Positions 36,301 through 44,888 of a stretch of DNA of 64,000 nt are shown piece by piece. Location: NCBI RefSeq assembly GCF_000723165.1, contig NZ_HG322949.1:2043666-2107665 (forward strand), read 5' to 3'. Position 1 is the first letter of the stretch, and each line of letters begins with the position of its first letter. A program made the position numbers and the translations under genes. Below the pieces are notes generated by a model, which did not search any database, was not told the DNA's origin, and saw nothing but the letters and a program-made list of their open reading frames with translations. The DNA is from Janthinobacterium agaricidamnosum NBRC 102515 = DSM 9628 (GTDB lineage Bacteria > Pseudomonadota > Gammaproteobacteria > Burkholderiales > Burkholderiaceae_D).

Positions 36301-36837
36301 ATGAGTCTTGAAATTCGTATTGCAACATCGGCTGACGCGTTTGACGCATGCACTGTTTTGCGCCGTTCGATCAGCGAATGCTGCACCATCGACCATTGCA
36401 ACGACCCGACCATCCTCGAAGCGTGGCTGGGTAATAAAACGCCGCAAATGGTGGCTTGCTGGTTTGGCTCGCCGACCAATTTTTCATTGGTCGCGGTGCG
36501 GGACGGCAAGGTGGTGGGCGTCGCCTTGCTGACCCGCGCCGGCAAGCTGGCCTTATGTTATTTGTTGCCGGAAGCGCAGCGCCAAGGCGCCGGCAAGGCT
36601 TTGCTGGAACGGATGGAGCTGCAAGCGAAGGAGTGGAATATCAAGGCCTTGCAACTGCATAGCACGGCCACCGGCGTAGCGTTTTTCGCCAGCCAGGGTT
36701 ATGTACATGAGGGAAATGTGCGTTCGCCATATGGGGTGGAAACGATTTTCTTCTGGAAGCTGCTTGATGGCAGCGCCTGTGTCGCCAAGAGCGCCGAAGC
36801 CAAGCGCAAGCGTTTTTGCAACTGCAACGGCGCCTGA
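36301..36837 (+). CDS. GNAT-family N-acetyltransferase
   Basis: A 178-residue acetyltransferase. The acetyl-CoA-binding motif A is at LCYLLPEAQRQGAGKALLER (Q-x-x-G-x-G/A type), with preceding strands NFSLVAVRDGKVVGVALLT and the late FFASQGYVHEG. The substrate is unknown. It ends with a basic Cys-containing tail (AKRKRFCNCNGA). A six-codon frame starting at GTG 36291 behind AAAGGA overlaps the ATG at 36301, so initiation may depend on reinitiation. Convergent with the amidotransferase gene, 19 bp gap. Confidence 0.85.
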   Translation: MSLEIRIATSADAFDACTVLRRSISECCTIDHCNDPTILEAWLGNKTPQMVACWFGSPTNFSLVAVRDGKVVGVALLTRAGKLALCYLLPEAQRQGAGKALLERMELQAKEWNIKALQLHSTATGVAFFASQGYVHEGNVRSPYGVETIFFWKLLDGSACVAKSAEAKRKRFCNCNGA

Positions 36838-36856
36838 GCTGTCGGCGGGCTTTTCT

Positions 36857-37660
36857 TCAGCAGTAAAGTAGCTGGCGGGTCCGCGAGGGCGCCGCGGCCA
36901 GCGCTTCTCCCCCCACGAACATTTTCAATTCGCCCGGCGCGAAGGCGATCCATTGCTCGTTCGACGTCAGCGGATGGGTCGCGATGACGGCGATGCGGTC
37001 ATCCAGGTGATTGTGTTTCCTGAAATCGATGCTGCGTTCGCAATCGATCAGCTTGGCCACCGAGAACGGGTATTCGCGCACCACGTAATGCAAATGCGTG
37101 GAGCAATGGGCGAACAGGGTGTCGCCATCCGACAAGAGAAAATTGAAGGTGCCGTGCCCGGCGATGTCGGTGGCGATGCCCGCGATGGCCTCGAACAGGA
37201 TGTCGCGGCTTGGCTGGCGGTCTGGAAAACGCTGGCGCAAGCCGGCCAGCAAATGGCAAAAAGCCCGTTCGCTGTCGGTGTCGCCATGGGCCAGGTAGGC
37301 CGCGTCGGCCGGCGCCTGCCAGGTTTTCAGGTCGCCATTGTGGGCGAACGACCAGGTCTTGCCCCACAGTTCGCGGATGAACGGGTGGCTGTTTTCCAGC
37401 GCGATGCGGCCCTGGGTGGCTTTGCGGATATGCGCCACGATGGTTTTCGCCTTGACCGGGTTGTCGCGTATCGTCGCCGCCAGCGGCGAATCGATCGACG
37501 ACAGGTGGTCGGTGTACAGCGTGCAGCCTTCGCTGGAATGGAAGGCGATGCCCCAGCCATCCTTGTGTTCGCCGGTCCGTCCGCCCCGTTCGGCGAACCC
37601 TTCGAAGGAAAACCCCAGCGCCGCTGGCTTGCTGCTATTCATTGCTAATAATTGGCACAT
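36857..37660 (-). CDS. Class II glutamine amidotransferase (YafJ-like)
   Basis: A 267-residue Ntn-type amidotransferase. The start at 37660 gives MCQLLAMN, placing the catalytic Cys at residue 2, to be exposed after Met removal; GAAGGA lies 9 bases upstream. Other motifs: HKDGWGIAFH, IVAHIRKATQGRIALENSHP and WSFAHNGDLKTW, as in the GATase_4/YafJ group. These proteins hydrolyse glutamine or a gamma-glutamyl compound. No acceptor-domain partner is encoded nearby, so the reaction is unknown. Confidence 0.9.
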   Translation of the reverse strand: MCQLLAMNSSKPAALGFSFEGFAERGGRTGEHKDGWGIAFHSSEGCTLYTDHLSSIDSPLAATIRDNPVKAKTIVAHIRKATQGRIALENSHPFIRELWGKTWSFAHNGDLKTWQAPADAAYLAHGDTDSERAFCHLLAGLRQRFPDRQPSRDILFEAIAGIATDIAGHGTFNFLLSDGDTLFAHCSTHLHYVVREYPFSVAKLIDCERSIDFRKHNHLDDRIAVIATHPLTSNEQWIAFAPGELKMFVGGEALAAAPSRTRQLLYC

Positions 37661-37909
37661 GGGCCGGTCCTTCACTGATGCGATGACGAATGCTGTTGCT
37701 TGTGGAGACAGTAAAGCTTGCGGCAGCGGGCCGGAAGGAATGTTTTTGTATATCGATATGCGGCGGGCGCTTATTTGCTAAACGTATATCAAATGCCGAA
37801 ACGATTCGTTCTCCTTTTAAGCGGCCCCGATTATTCTGCACACTTTGGCGCCGGCGGCGATCCGCAAGGGTGGACCAGATCGCAGGCGCTGCTTGATGTA
37901 GGAGTCTCG

Positions 37910-38746
37910 ATGACATTCCCTGTCCTGAATAATTATCTGGCGCGCTTGTCGCATGAAACCCAGGCCGCCACCAGCGTGTGGCTCGATGTCGACGGCAAGG
38001 CGCAGGGCCGCTTTTTCAATTGCACCATGACCAGCGCGTTCCAGCCGTTGCGCCAGTTCGACAGCGGCGTGGCGGTCGCCTTCGAAGGCCTGGCGCGCAG
38101 CGTGTCGGCGGCCGACGAGGGCTTGTCGCTGTGGCGCCTGCTGGACCATGCGGCCAGCGACGATGAGTCGGTCGAGCTGGACCGCTTGTGCCGCATGCTG
38201 CATGCGATTAATTTCTTCCGCCAGCCGGAAGCCGGGCAATCCGACCTGTACCTGAATGTGCATGACCGGCTGCTGAGCGCGGTCAGCAGCAATCACGGCC
38301 ACGCGTTCCAGCGCATCCTCGACGCGCTCGGCTTGCCGATCGGACGCATCGTGCTGCAATTGCCGGCGGTAACGCCGAACCAGGGCTGGCTGCTTAATTA
38401 CGTGGCCGACAATTACCGCCGCAACGGTTTCCGGCTGGCGGTGAATGTGTCCAGCGTGCATGAGGCGCTGGGCCTGGTCGAGCGGCTGCGTCCGGACGCC
38501 TTCAAGCTCGACGCCGGCAACCTGGCCGATGAAGCGGCGGCGGCCAGGCTGGTGACGCTGTGCCATGAGAACAGCATCCGTGTCGTGTTCAAGCGGCTGG
38601 AATCGAACAAGGCGCTGGAAGCGGTGCAGCGCATCGCCCAGGCGGCCGCCGTGCCGGTGTATGCGCAAGGTTATTTGCTGGACCGGCCGACCTCGGTCTT
38701 GCAAGCCGCGCAGCAAAATGCAGTCAAGCTGGCCGCCGCGGCGTGA
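37910..38746 (+). CDS. Degenerate EAL-domain protein
   Basis: A 278-residue protein with the fold pattern of c-di-GMP phosphodiesterase EAL domains: FFNCTMTSAFQPLRQFDSG matches the FQPIVDL..G opening, VAVAFEGLARSV the EALLR strand, and the end has VPVYAQGYLLDRPTSV. The catalytic residues are not kept: EAL becomes FEG, the ENITE strand becomes VLQLPA and the DDFG segment becomes AVNVSS. It is therefore probably a c-di-GMP-insensitive or signalling-only domain. AGGAG precedes the start at 37910; the frame is open to 37718 but that part has no features. Confidence 0.7.
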   Translation: MTFPVLNNYLARLSHETQAATSVWLDVDGKAQGRFFNCTMTSAFQPLRQFDSGVAVAFEGLARSVSAADEGLSLWRLLDHAASDDESVELDRLCRMLHAINFFRQPEAGQSDLYLNVHDRLLSAVSSNHGHAFQRILDALGLPIGRIVLQLPAVTPNQGWLLNYVADNYRRNGFRLAVNVSSVHEALGLVERLRPDAFKLDAGNLADEAAAARLVTLCHENSIRVVFKRLESNKALEAVQRIAQAAAVPVYAQGYLLDRPTSVLQAAQQNAVKLAAAA

Positions 38747-38883
38747 ATCAGACTCAGGCGCCAAGCTTAAATGACGCTTAAGAGTATCGGGCCGGGTGGA
38801 GCAGGGCCGATACAATAGGCGCGCAGGGTTTTTCTTCCCCCAACTATGCGCTATAGTAAGTACATTGATTTAATGGACTAGCT

Positions 38884-39663
38884 ATGGCATCGCGCAGAAA
38901 TTTTCTACAAAACGGATTGGGCCTGGCTGCGCTGGGCGTGATTTCGGTTCCACTGGTCGGTTGCGCCACCCGCGTACCGCTCAACGACACGTCGGCCACG
39001 CTGGCCGGTGCCGCGCCGAGACTGCCGGCCGCACCGCAAGCCGCGCTCGTTTCAGCGGTGCCTGCCAGGCCGGCAGCCAGCGCCGGCAATGCGCCTTCGC
39101 GCATCGTGCAATCGTCGTCGCCGATCAGCGAACTGGCGCCGCCACCCGATATTTTCGACGCCCAGGCCTTGCTCGACCAGGATTTCTGGCTGCGCCCGCG
39201 GGTGCTGGAAGTGACCCGTCCGGCCAGCCGCGAGCGGGCCAAGCTGCTGTACTGGAAAGACGGCGTCGTGATCGACTCGGCCTACCAGGACCTGTGCCAT
39301 TTGCTGCGCGACGTGAATGGCAAGGAAACCGCCAAGATCGATCCGAAATTGCTGGAAACCTTGTGGGGCACGCAAGCCTTCGTGGCACGCTACGGCATCG
39401 ATGAGCCGCTGGAAATCCTGTCCGGTTACCGCACGCCGGCGTCCAACGCCAAGCTGCGCGAAGCGGGCATTCCGGCCGCGCGCCAGTCGCTGCACATGGT
39501 CGGCAAGGCCGCCGATATCCGCGTCTCCAGCCTGACCCCGGACGTGCTGGGCGGCCTGGTGCGCAGTTTCCGCCAGGGCGGCGTCGGTTTTTATTACCGC
39601 AACAGCGCGCGCGGCGGCTGGATCCATGCCGACACCGGCTTGAAACGCACCTGGAAGGGTTGA
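38884..39663 (+). CDS. YcbK/DUF882-family (M15-like) Tat-exported lipoprotein
   Basis: A 259-residue protein. The N-terminus has a twin-arginine motif (SRRNFLQNGLG) followed by a lipobox-like LVGC (Cys near 27). After an Ala/Pro-rich linker (30-90) comes the DUF882 domain: YQDLCHLLRDVNGKE, LEILSGYRTPASNAKLRE, SLHMVGKAADIRV (His and Asp metal ligands) and GGWIHADTG. The domain is related to M15 D,D-/L,D-carboxypeptidases and probably acts on peptidoglycan peptides. A downstream LysR gene follows 36 bp later on the same strand. Confidence 0.88.
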   Translation: MASRRNFLQNGLGLAALGVISVPLVGCATRVPLNDTSATLAGAAPRLPAAPQAALVSAVPARPAASAGNAPSRIVQSSSPISELAPPPDIFDAQALLDQDFWLRPRVLEVTRPASRERAKLLYWKDGVVIDSAYQDLCHLLRDVNGKETAKIDPKLLETLWGTQAFVARYGIDEPLEILSGYRTPASNAKLREAGIPAARQSLHMVGKAADIRVSSLTPDVLGGLVRSFRQGGVGFYYRNSARGGWIHADTGLKRTWKG

Positions 39664-39699
39664 GTTGCGCTTGCCGTGCCGTGGCGCCGGTGTGCGCCG

Positions 39700-40584
39700 A
39701 TGAAGTTTTCCAGCAATAACATCGAACTGTTCCTGGCGGTGGTCGACTGCGGCTCGTTTTCGGCCGCCGCGCGCAAGCTGAACCGGGCGCCGTCGGCGGT
39801 CAGCATGGCGCTCGCCAATATCGAGGCCGAACTGGGGATCGCCTTGTTCGACCGCGGCCAGCGCGAGGCGTTGCCGACCCCGGCCGCGCTGGCGCTGATT
39901 CCCCATGCGCGGCTGATTTCCGGCCAGCTCAGGCAATTGCACCTGCATGCGATCGAATTGTCGCAAGGCCTGGAAAGCAGGGTGTCGCTGGCGATCGCGA
40001 CGGAAGTCGAAAAGCGCCATTTCCTGGCCGCCATCAAGGCGCTGGCGCTGCGTTATCCCTTGCTCGATATCGAAGTGCTGAGCGGCCCGCAAGACGAGGT
40101 GCTGGACTTGCTGCATCGCGGCCGGGTCAGCGCCTGCCTGGCGTTTGGCGGACTGCAAATTAATAATGAGGAACAATTCCACCTGGTCGGCGCCGAATCG
40201 CTGGTGGCCACCATGTCGCCGCGCCATCCCGCCTTGGGCGGCGCAGGGCAGGCGGTGTATATCGAAGACCTGGTGCAAGTGCGCCAGATCGTCGTCGCCA
40301 GCCGCGACTTGCCGCTGGCCGATGCGCGCACGCTGGTCGGCCAGGCCAGCTGGCGCACCGACAGCCTGGGCATGGCGATCGACATGGTGGAAGCGGGCCT
40401 CGGCTGGGCCAACCTGCCGCTGTCGGTGATACGGCCGCTGCTGGAAGATGGCCGGCTCAGGCGGATCGAGTTCAAGAATACCCGCAACGGCCTGTTTTGT
40501 CCGGTGCACATCGTCTGGATGCACAACGCGCCGCTGGGCAAGGCCGCGCGTGAATTCGTGCAGCTGCTGAGCCAGGCTTATTGA
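39700..40584 (+). CDS. LysR-family transcriptional regulator
   Basis: A 294-residue LTTR. The winged HTH is at the N-terminus (NIELFLAVVDCGSFSAAARK, APSAVSMALANIEAELG, LFDRG). The effector domain follows (RVSLAIATEVEKRHFLAAIK, LDIEVLSGPQDEVLDLLHRG). It ends at 40584, 3 bp before the convergent MFS gene. The target is unknown; the divergent partner typical of LysR genes is absent, so it may act elsewhere or on the upstream lipoprotein operon. The start at 39700 fits the family N-terminus. Confidence 0.92.
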   Translation: MKFSSNNIELFLAVVDCGSFSAAARKLNRAPSAVSMALANIEAELGIALFDRGQREALPTPAALALIPHARLISGQLRQLHLHAIELSQGLESRVSLAIATEVEKRHFLAAIKALALRYPLLDIEVLSGPQDEVLDLLHRGRVSACLAFGGLQINNEEQFHLVGAESLVATMSPRHPALGGAGQAVYIEDLVQVRQIVVASRDLPLADARTLVGQASWRTDSLGMAIDMVEAGLGWANLPLSVIRPLLEDGRLRRIEFKNTRNGLFCPVHIVWMHNAPLGKAAREFVQLLSQAY

Positions 40585-40587
40585 GCG

Positions 40588-41844
40588 CTAGCGGCGCTGC
40601 GGGAGCGTGCCTGCTGGCACGGCCGGCGCGCAGCTGTGGCCTTGCCGGGCGCCGATCTGGAGATTGCGGCCGGCGTACAGGCCGACGATGGCCATCAGCA
40701 CGCCGAGGCAGGCGCACAAGCTCAGCGGCGCGTTCCAGCCGCCCGTGGCCTGATGCGCCTTGCCGATCAATGGCGGGCCGGCGGCGGCAAAGAAATAACC
40801 GATGCATTGCGCCATCCCGGAGAGTGCGGCGGCGCCGCCGGCATTGGCGGTGCGCAGGCCGATCAGGGCCAGCGCCAGCACCAGTCCGCCCCCGGCGCCG
40901 ACCCCGAACAACACGATCCAGATGAGCGCATGGACCGGCGCCAGTACAAAACCCAGCAATCCAACCACCATGCTGCAGGCCAGCAGGCAGGCGGGCGCGC
41001 GCTGGTCGCGCAGCCTCGGCGCCAGCGGAATCAGCACCAGGCCGGGAAGCGCCGTCGCCAGCAGCAGCACGCCATGCAAGGACGCCGCTTCGGCGGTCGA
41101 ATAAGCGGCCGTATCGCGCAGGATCGACGGCAGCCAGCTGACGCCGACGTAGTACAGCAAGCAGTCGAGTCCGAGGTAGGCGGTCACCTGCCACGCGATC
41201 GGCGCGCGCCAGACCGCATCGTGCGGCTGGCTGGCCGCCGCCGGCTGCGGGCCTGGCGGCTGGCGGCGCGGTAATTGCGGCAGCCACAACAAGGCGGCGA
41301 GCGCGGTCAGTAGCAAGGGCAGGCGCGAGACGAGGCGCCAGTCGGCATGCAGCGCGTGCGACAAGGGAATCACGATGGCCGAGCTGGCCGCCGCCGCGAC
41401 GCCCATCGACAGGACATACAGGGCGGTCAGCGAAGCCGCCTGCGCGGGGAAGTCGCGCTTCAGCAGGCTCGGCAGCAATACGTTGCCGAGCGCGATGCCG
41501 GCGCCGATGATCACGGTCCCCGCATACAGCGGCGCGACGCCGCCGGCGGCGCGCAGCAGCAGGCCGGCCGCGATGACGGCGAGGGCGCCGAACAGCGTGC
41601 GCTCGATGCCGCACCGCCTGGCCAGGCCGGCGGCGAACGGCGAGACGGCCGCGAAGGCCAGCAGTGGCAGCGTGATCAGCAAACCGGCCTGGCCGGCGCC
41701 GAGTGCATAGCGGTTCCTGAGTTCTTCCAGCAATGGCGCAATGCTGGTAAAGGGCGCGCGCAAATTCATGGCAATCAGCAAAATGCCGATGACCATCAAG
41801 ATCGGCCGCTTGCTGGCGGTCGGGATGGCGGGGAGACGGGCCAT
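40588..41844 (-). CDS. MFS transporter, CynX/NimT family
   Basis: A 418-residue transporter with about 12 hydrophobic segments. The first helix has LMVIGILLIAMNLRAPFTSI, matching CynX/NimT proteins (NLR after helix 1), then GLLITLPLLAFAAVSPFAAG and GIALGNVLLPSLLKRDFP. NimT exports 2-nitroimidazole-like compounds; CynX is linked to cyanate. The divergent AraC-type gene at 41943 mirrors the nimR-nimT arrangement of E. coli, supporting a drug efflux role. The start at 41844 has AGAGGC upstream. Confidence 0.88.
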   Translation of the reverse strand: MARLPAIPTASKRPILMVIGILLIAMNLRAPFTSIAPLLEELRNRYALGAGQAGLLITLPLLAFAAVSPFAAGLARRCGIERTLFGALAVIAAGLLLRAAGGVAPLYAGTVIIGAGIALGNVLLPSLLKRDFPAQAASLTALYVLSMGVAAAASSAIVIPLSHALHADWRLVSRLPLLLTALAALLWLPQLPRRQPPGPQPAAASQPHDAVWRAPIAWQVTAYLGLDCLLYYVGVSWLPSILRDTAAYSTAEAASLHGVLLLATALPGLVLIPLAPRLRDQRAPACLLACSMVVGLLGFVLAPVHALIWIVLFGVGAGGGLVLALALIGLRTANAGGAAALSGMAQCIGYFFAAAGPPLIGKAHQATGGWNAPLSLCACLGVLMAIVGLYAGRNLQIGARQGHSCAPAVPAGTLPQRR

Positions 41845-41942
41845 GGATGCCTCTTGAAAAAATAAAGCACACAGCTTAACGCTTGCCGGCCTGTTCGAAT
41901 TTGGATATTCTGACCAGATATCACTTAATTCGGACAATCTTG

Positions 41943-42731
41943 ATGTCGGCCCTCGCCACGCTACGCGCCAATAACGATCTGGACAACATCCCCCAGCCAG
42001 CGATTGCGCTGCGGGCCCATGCGATGGATGGCGACCGCGATCCGGCGCTGCACCGCCACCGCAAGGGACAATTAGTGCTTGCCCTGCGCGGCAGCGTGAT
42101 TTGCGAAGTGCCGCATGGATACTGGATGGTGCCGCCGCATTGCGGCGTCTGGATACCTGGAGGAATGTCCCACAGCATGCGCGTGACGGCGGACACCGAC
42201 CTGTGCCTGCTCTGCGTGGAGCCGGCGGCGGCCGTGCTGCCCGAGGACTGCTGCACCTTGACGATCACGCCGCTGCTGCGCGAAATGATCTTGCGGCTGG
42301 TTACATTAGCGCAGAGCTACGCCGTGGACAGCCCGACGGCGCGGCTGGTCGGCGTCATGCTCGACGAGCTGGGGCGAATGCCGATCGAGCAATTGTATTT
42401 TCCCATCTCGGATCATCCGACGCTGCGCCGGCTGGCCGATGCACTGCTGCAGGCGCCGGCCGATCGCAGGACGGCCCGCGAATGGGCGGCCTGGCTGGCG
42501 CTCAGCGAGAGGACGCTGGCCCGGCTGGTGCGGCAGCAGACGGGCATGACTTTTGGCCGTTGGCGGCAGCAGCTGCAGATTATCGTTGCGTTAAGGTGGC
42601 TGTACTCCGGGCTGCGGGTACAGCGGGTCGCGGAAGACCTGGGCTATGAATCCGTCAGCGCCTTCATCACGATGTTCAAGAAGGCGCTTGGCGCCTCGCC
42701 GGCGAAATATCTGGCCAGGACTGCGCGCTAG
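41943..42731 (+). CDS. AraC-family regulator, NimR-like
   Basis: A 262-residue regulator: an N-terminal cupin (HAMDGDRDPALHRHRKGQLV, WIPGGMSHSMRVT) and a C-terminal double HTH (WAAWLALSERTLARLVRQQT, WRRQ-type linker, RVQRVAEDLGYESVSAFITM, FKKALGASPAKYLA). Divergent from the CynX/NimT transporter with a 98 bp shared region that contains GATAT repeats, so it very likely controls that gene. A 13 bp duplication spans the stop codon (42717-42742). Confidence 0.88.
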   Translation: MSALATLRANNDLDNIPQPAIALRAHAMDGDRDPALHRHRKGQLVLALRGSVICEVPHGYWMVPPHCGVWIPGGMSHSMRVTADTDLCLLCVEPAAAVLPEDCCTLTITPLLREMILRLVTLAQSYAVDSPTARLVGVMLDELGRMPIEQLYFPISDHPTLRRLADALLQAPADRRTAREWAAWLALSERTLARLVRQQTGMTFGRWRQQLQIIVALRWLYSGLRVQRVAEDLGYESVSAFITMFKKALGASPAKYLARTAR

Positions 42732-42742
42732 GACTGCGCGCT
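42717..42742. repeat. 13 bp direct tandem duplication at the AraC gene stop
   Basis: AGGACTGCGCGCT occurs twice in a row. The stop codon of the AraC-type gene is formed at the join (TAG at 42729-42731). Confidence 0.8.
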
Positions 42743-42812
42743 AATAAGCAGGCACGGTCCAATCAAGACGGCGCAGCGTGAGCAATCCGCGCACCTTGCA
42801 ATGGCGGGACGG

Positions 42813-43253
42813 CTAGGCCCGGACCCGATTGACTTGTTTGGCGGAATCCGGTTCGCCAAAGACGCGGTCGAACGCCCATGTAAACAGGAAGCTGTAGAGC
42901 GGGATGATCAGCATCAGCGCAAAATCGAGCAAGAACGCTTGCCACAGGCTGATCCGCATCCACCACGCGATCAAGGGAATCAGGTACAGCACCAGCGTGA
43001 GCTGGAAACCGATGGCGTGGGCAACCCGGCGCAGCACGGTGCGCGCGCGCGACACCTGGCGCCGTTCCCACGCCTCGAACGCGATATTGTAGAAAAAATT
43101 CCAGGTCATCGCGAGGGTGGTGATCATCACCGCCAGCGGCCCGGTGCTGCTGGCGGCCGAGCCGGACAGCCACGACAGCCACAGCGTTGACATGGTCAGG
43201 CCGCATACTTCGAAGGCCGCGACATACGTGATTCTTCTTTTAAGGCCCTGCAT
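42813..43253 (-). CDS. PACE-family (AceI-like) efflux transporter
   Basis: A 146-residue protein with four hydrophobic helices in two repeats, typical of the proteobacterial antimicrobial compound efflux family. The conserved membrane Glu is Glu15 (RRITYVAAFEVCG), as in AceI. The signatures MTWNFFYNIAFEAWERRQ and LFTWAFDRVFGEP end each half. PACE proteins are proton-coupled exporters of biocides such as chlorhexidine; natural substrates may be short diamines. Monocistronic, minus strand. Confidence 0.92.
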   Translation of the reverse strand: MQGLKRRITYVAAFEVCGLTMSTLWLSWLSGSAASSTGPLAVMITTLAMTWNFFYNIAFEAWERRQVSRARTVLRRVAHAIGFQLTLVLYLIPLIAWWMRISLWQAFLLDFALMLIIPLYSFLFTWAFDRVFGEPDSAKQVNRVRA

Positions 43254-43392
43254 GAAAATCCCCTGCGTAAATGATGTCAGGGATTGTAAAGTCAGGGATA
43301 TTGACGGGGAAAGTCAATAGCTATCAGTTTTTCTGACAAGTATTGCGTGGGCCTGATATTTATTCGTAATTATTCGCACTAATACGGTGTAG

Positions 43393-43434
43393 TCGGCCCC
43401 CGCTAGCCGGCCCCCGCTAGCCGGCCCCCGCTCG
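43393..43434. repeat. 14 bp tandem repeat, three units
   Basis: Units TCGGCCCCCGCTAG, CCGGCCCCCGCTAG and CCGGCCCCCGCTCG lie in the spacer between the PACE gene and the small hypothetical gene. One base of change separates neighbouring units at most positions, as expected of slippage. Confidence 0.9.
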
Positions 43435-43492
43435 TCGGTCGCACCAATTTCCCACAGTGAGGTCGAACAGAGGATAATGATGCCTTAGCCAC

Positions 43493-43960
43493 ATGAGCCA
43501 GACCAGCATGACAGACGCGATAGAAAACGATTCCGATAATCATCAATCAGCCGCCGACTATGACGGCCCAGCCAAACCGCGCTTCCGGCCCCGTCCGTGG
43601 CAGCACCTGGAAACCCCGCACGATGTCGAAGTGTGGATCGAGGAACACAATCTGAGCCTGCGCGAACATATCCGGCCGCATGAAACCGGCTTCGGCGTTT
43701 GTTTTACGCTGGCCGAGGGCGGCGATATTTACATGCAGACCAGCAGCGACGGCGCGGTAGTGCTGGATGTGACGGCCGATGCGGAGTGGATTACGCCGCT
43801 CATTTGCGCGGCGACCCAGGCCGAGGCGCCAGGCACTTCCTTGTGGATTTTGCCGGACGATAAACTGATCCAGTTGCTGATCGGCTTGAGCAGCCTGGTG
43901 GCCAGCACCACGCTGGTGGTCGGCCATCATTTCGGCGCCAAGCGGCGTTATGCGCGTTAA
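43493..43960 (+). CDS. Hypothetical protein, 155 residues
   Basis: No family recognised. A hydrophilic N-terminus (1-45, rich in Asp, Ser, Pro) leads into a compact alpha/beta segment (DVEVWIEEHNLSLREHIR, GFGVCFTLAEGGDIYMQTS, AVVLDVTADAEWITPLI). The end is moderately hydrophobic (LLIGLSSLVASTTLVVGHH) and closes with a basic KRRYAR. Codon use matches the neighbours, so it is probably a real gene. ATG at 43508 is an alternative start. The hydrophobic stretch might be a tail anchor, but Ser/Thr content makes that uncertain. Confidence 0.65.
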   Translation: MSQTSMTDAIENDSDNHQSAADYDGPAKPRFRPRPWQHLETPHDVEVWIEEHNLSLREHIRPHETGFGVCFTLAEGGDIYMQTSSDGAVVLDVTADAEWITPLICAATQAEAPGTSLWILPDDKLIQLLIGLSSLVASTTLVVGHHFGAKRRYAR

Positions 43961-44038
43961 TTGCGTTAGTTTCCCCGCTGACAGCGTTTTTGCGCTATAA
44001 AAGCAGGGTCTGCCGTTAGTTCAAGGAGTGCTATTCTT

Positions 44039-44863
44039 ATGCGTAGTAAAATTCACTATACCTCGCGCCGCCGTTCGGTGCTGACCGCGCTCAAATTGGC
44101 CGTGTTTGTCCTCGCGTCCAGTGCCGCGATGCTGGCCTGGTCGGCCGATTTGCTCGATACCGTCAAGGCGCGCGGCACCTTGAAGATCGCGATGGAGGGG
44201 ACTTACCCTCCGTTCAATTTCAAGGATGCCAAGACCGGCCAGCTGAGCGGCTACGATGTCGATGTCGCCAAGCTGCTGGCCGCCAGGCTCGGCTTGAAAC
44301 CCGAATTCGTCAATACCGAATGGAGCGCGATCCTGGCCGGACTGGCCGCCAAAAAATACGACGTGATCGTCAGCCAGGTCGGCATCACGGCGCAGCGCCA
44401 GCAAGTCTTCGACTTTTCGGAGCCGTACACCTATTCCGGTCCGCAATTGATTCAACGCAAGAATGACACGGCGATGTATGCCAGCCTGGACGATTTGAAG
44501 GGCAAGAAACTGGGCGCCGGGCAGGGCAGTGTGTTTGAACAGCAAGCCAAAGCCGTACCCGGCATCACCGTCAAGAGTTATGCGGTGGCCGCCGAAACGC
44601 TGCAAGATTTGTCGGTCGGCCGCATCGACGCCGCGCTGAACGACAGCCTGATGTCGGCCTACCTGCTGAAAAACGCCAACTTGCCGCTGAAGGCCGGCGC
44701 GCGGGTCGGCAAGGTCGAACGCATGGGCATTCCCTTCCACAAGGATAATCCGCTGTTCAAGGCCGCGCTGAACAAGGCGCTGGCCGAGATCAGCGCCGAC
44801 GGCAGCCTGAAGCAAGTGTCGCTGAAGTGGTTCGGCGTCGACGTCAGCAAAGCGCCACAGTAA
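44039..44863 (+). CDS. Amino acid ABC transporter substrate-binding protein (cystine-type)
   Basis: A 274-residue periplasmic binding protein of the SBP_bac_3 family. Signal peptide about 1-37 (basic RSKIHYTSRRR, ending AWSA). Ligand-fold landmarks: RGTLKIAMEGTYPPFNFKD, LSGYDVDVAKLLAARLG, VIVSQVGITAQRQQVFDFSE, PYTYSGPQ and GRIDAALNDSLMSAYLL. The closest look is to TcyJ/FliY cystine-binding proteins. CAAGGAG precedes the start. The permease gene follows 25 bp later. Confidence 0.9.
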   Translation: MRSKIHYTSRRRSVLTALKLAVFVLASSAAMLAWSADLLDTVKARGTLKIAMEGTYPPFNFKDAKTGQLSGYDVDVAKLLAARLGLKPEFVNTEWSAILAGLAAKKYDVIVSQVGITAQRQQVFDFSEPYTYSGPQLIQRKNDTAMYASLDDLKGKKLGAGQGSVFEQQAKAVPGITVKSYAVAAETLQDLSVGRIDAALNDSLMSAYLLKNANLPLKAGARVGKVERMGIPFHKDNPLFKAALNKALAEISADGSLKQVSLKWFGVDVSKAPQ

Positions 44864-44888
44864 GAAAGTCACAGGAAAGCCGGAATCG

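Noticed and set aside
38747..38883. Terminator or promoter calls in the spacer before the YcbK-family gene
   Set aside because: A GTATCGG/CCGATAC hairpin and a TATAGT are visible, but there is no T-run and no matching -35 box.
43393..43434. CRISPR array
   Set aside because: Units are 14 bp, directly abutting, without spacers, and no cas genes are present.
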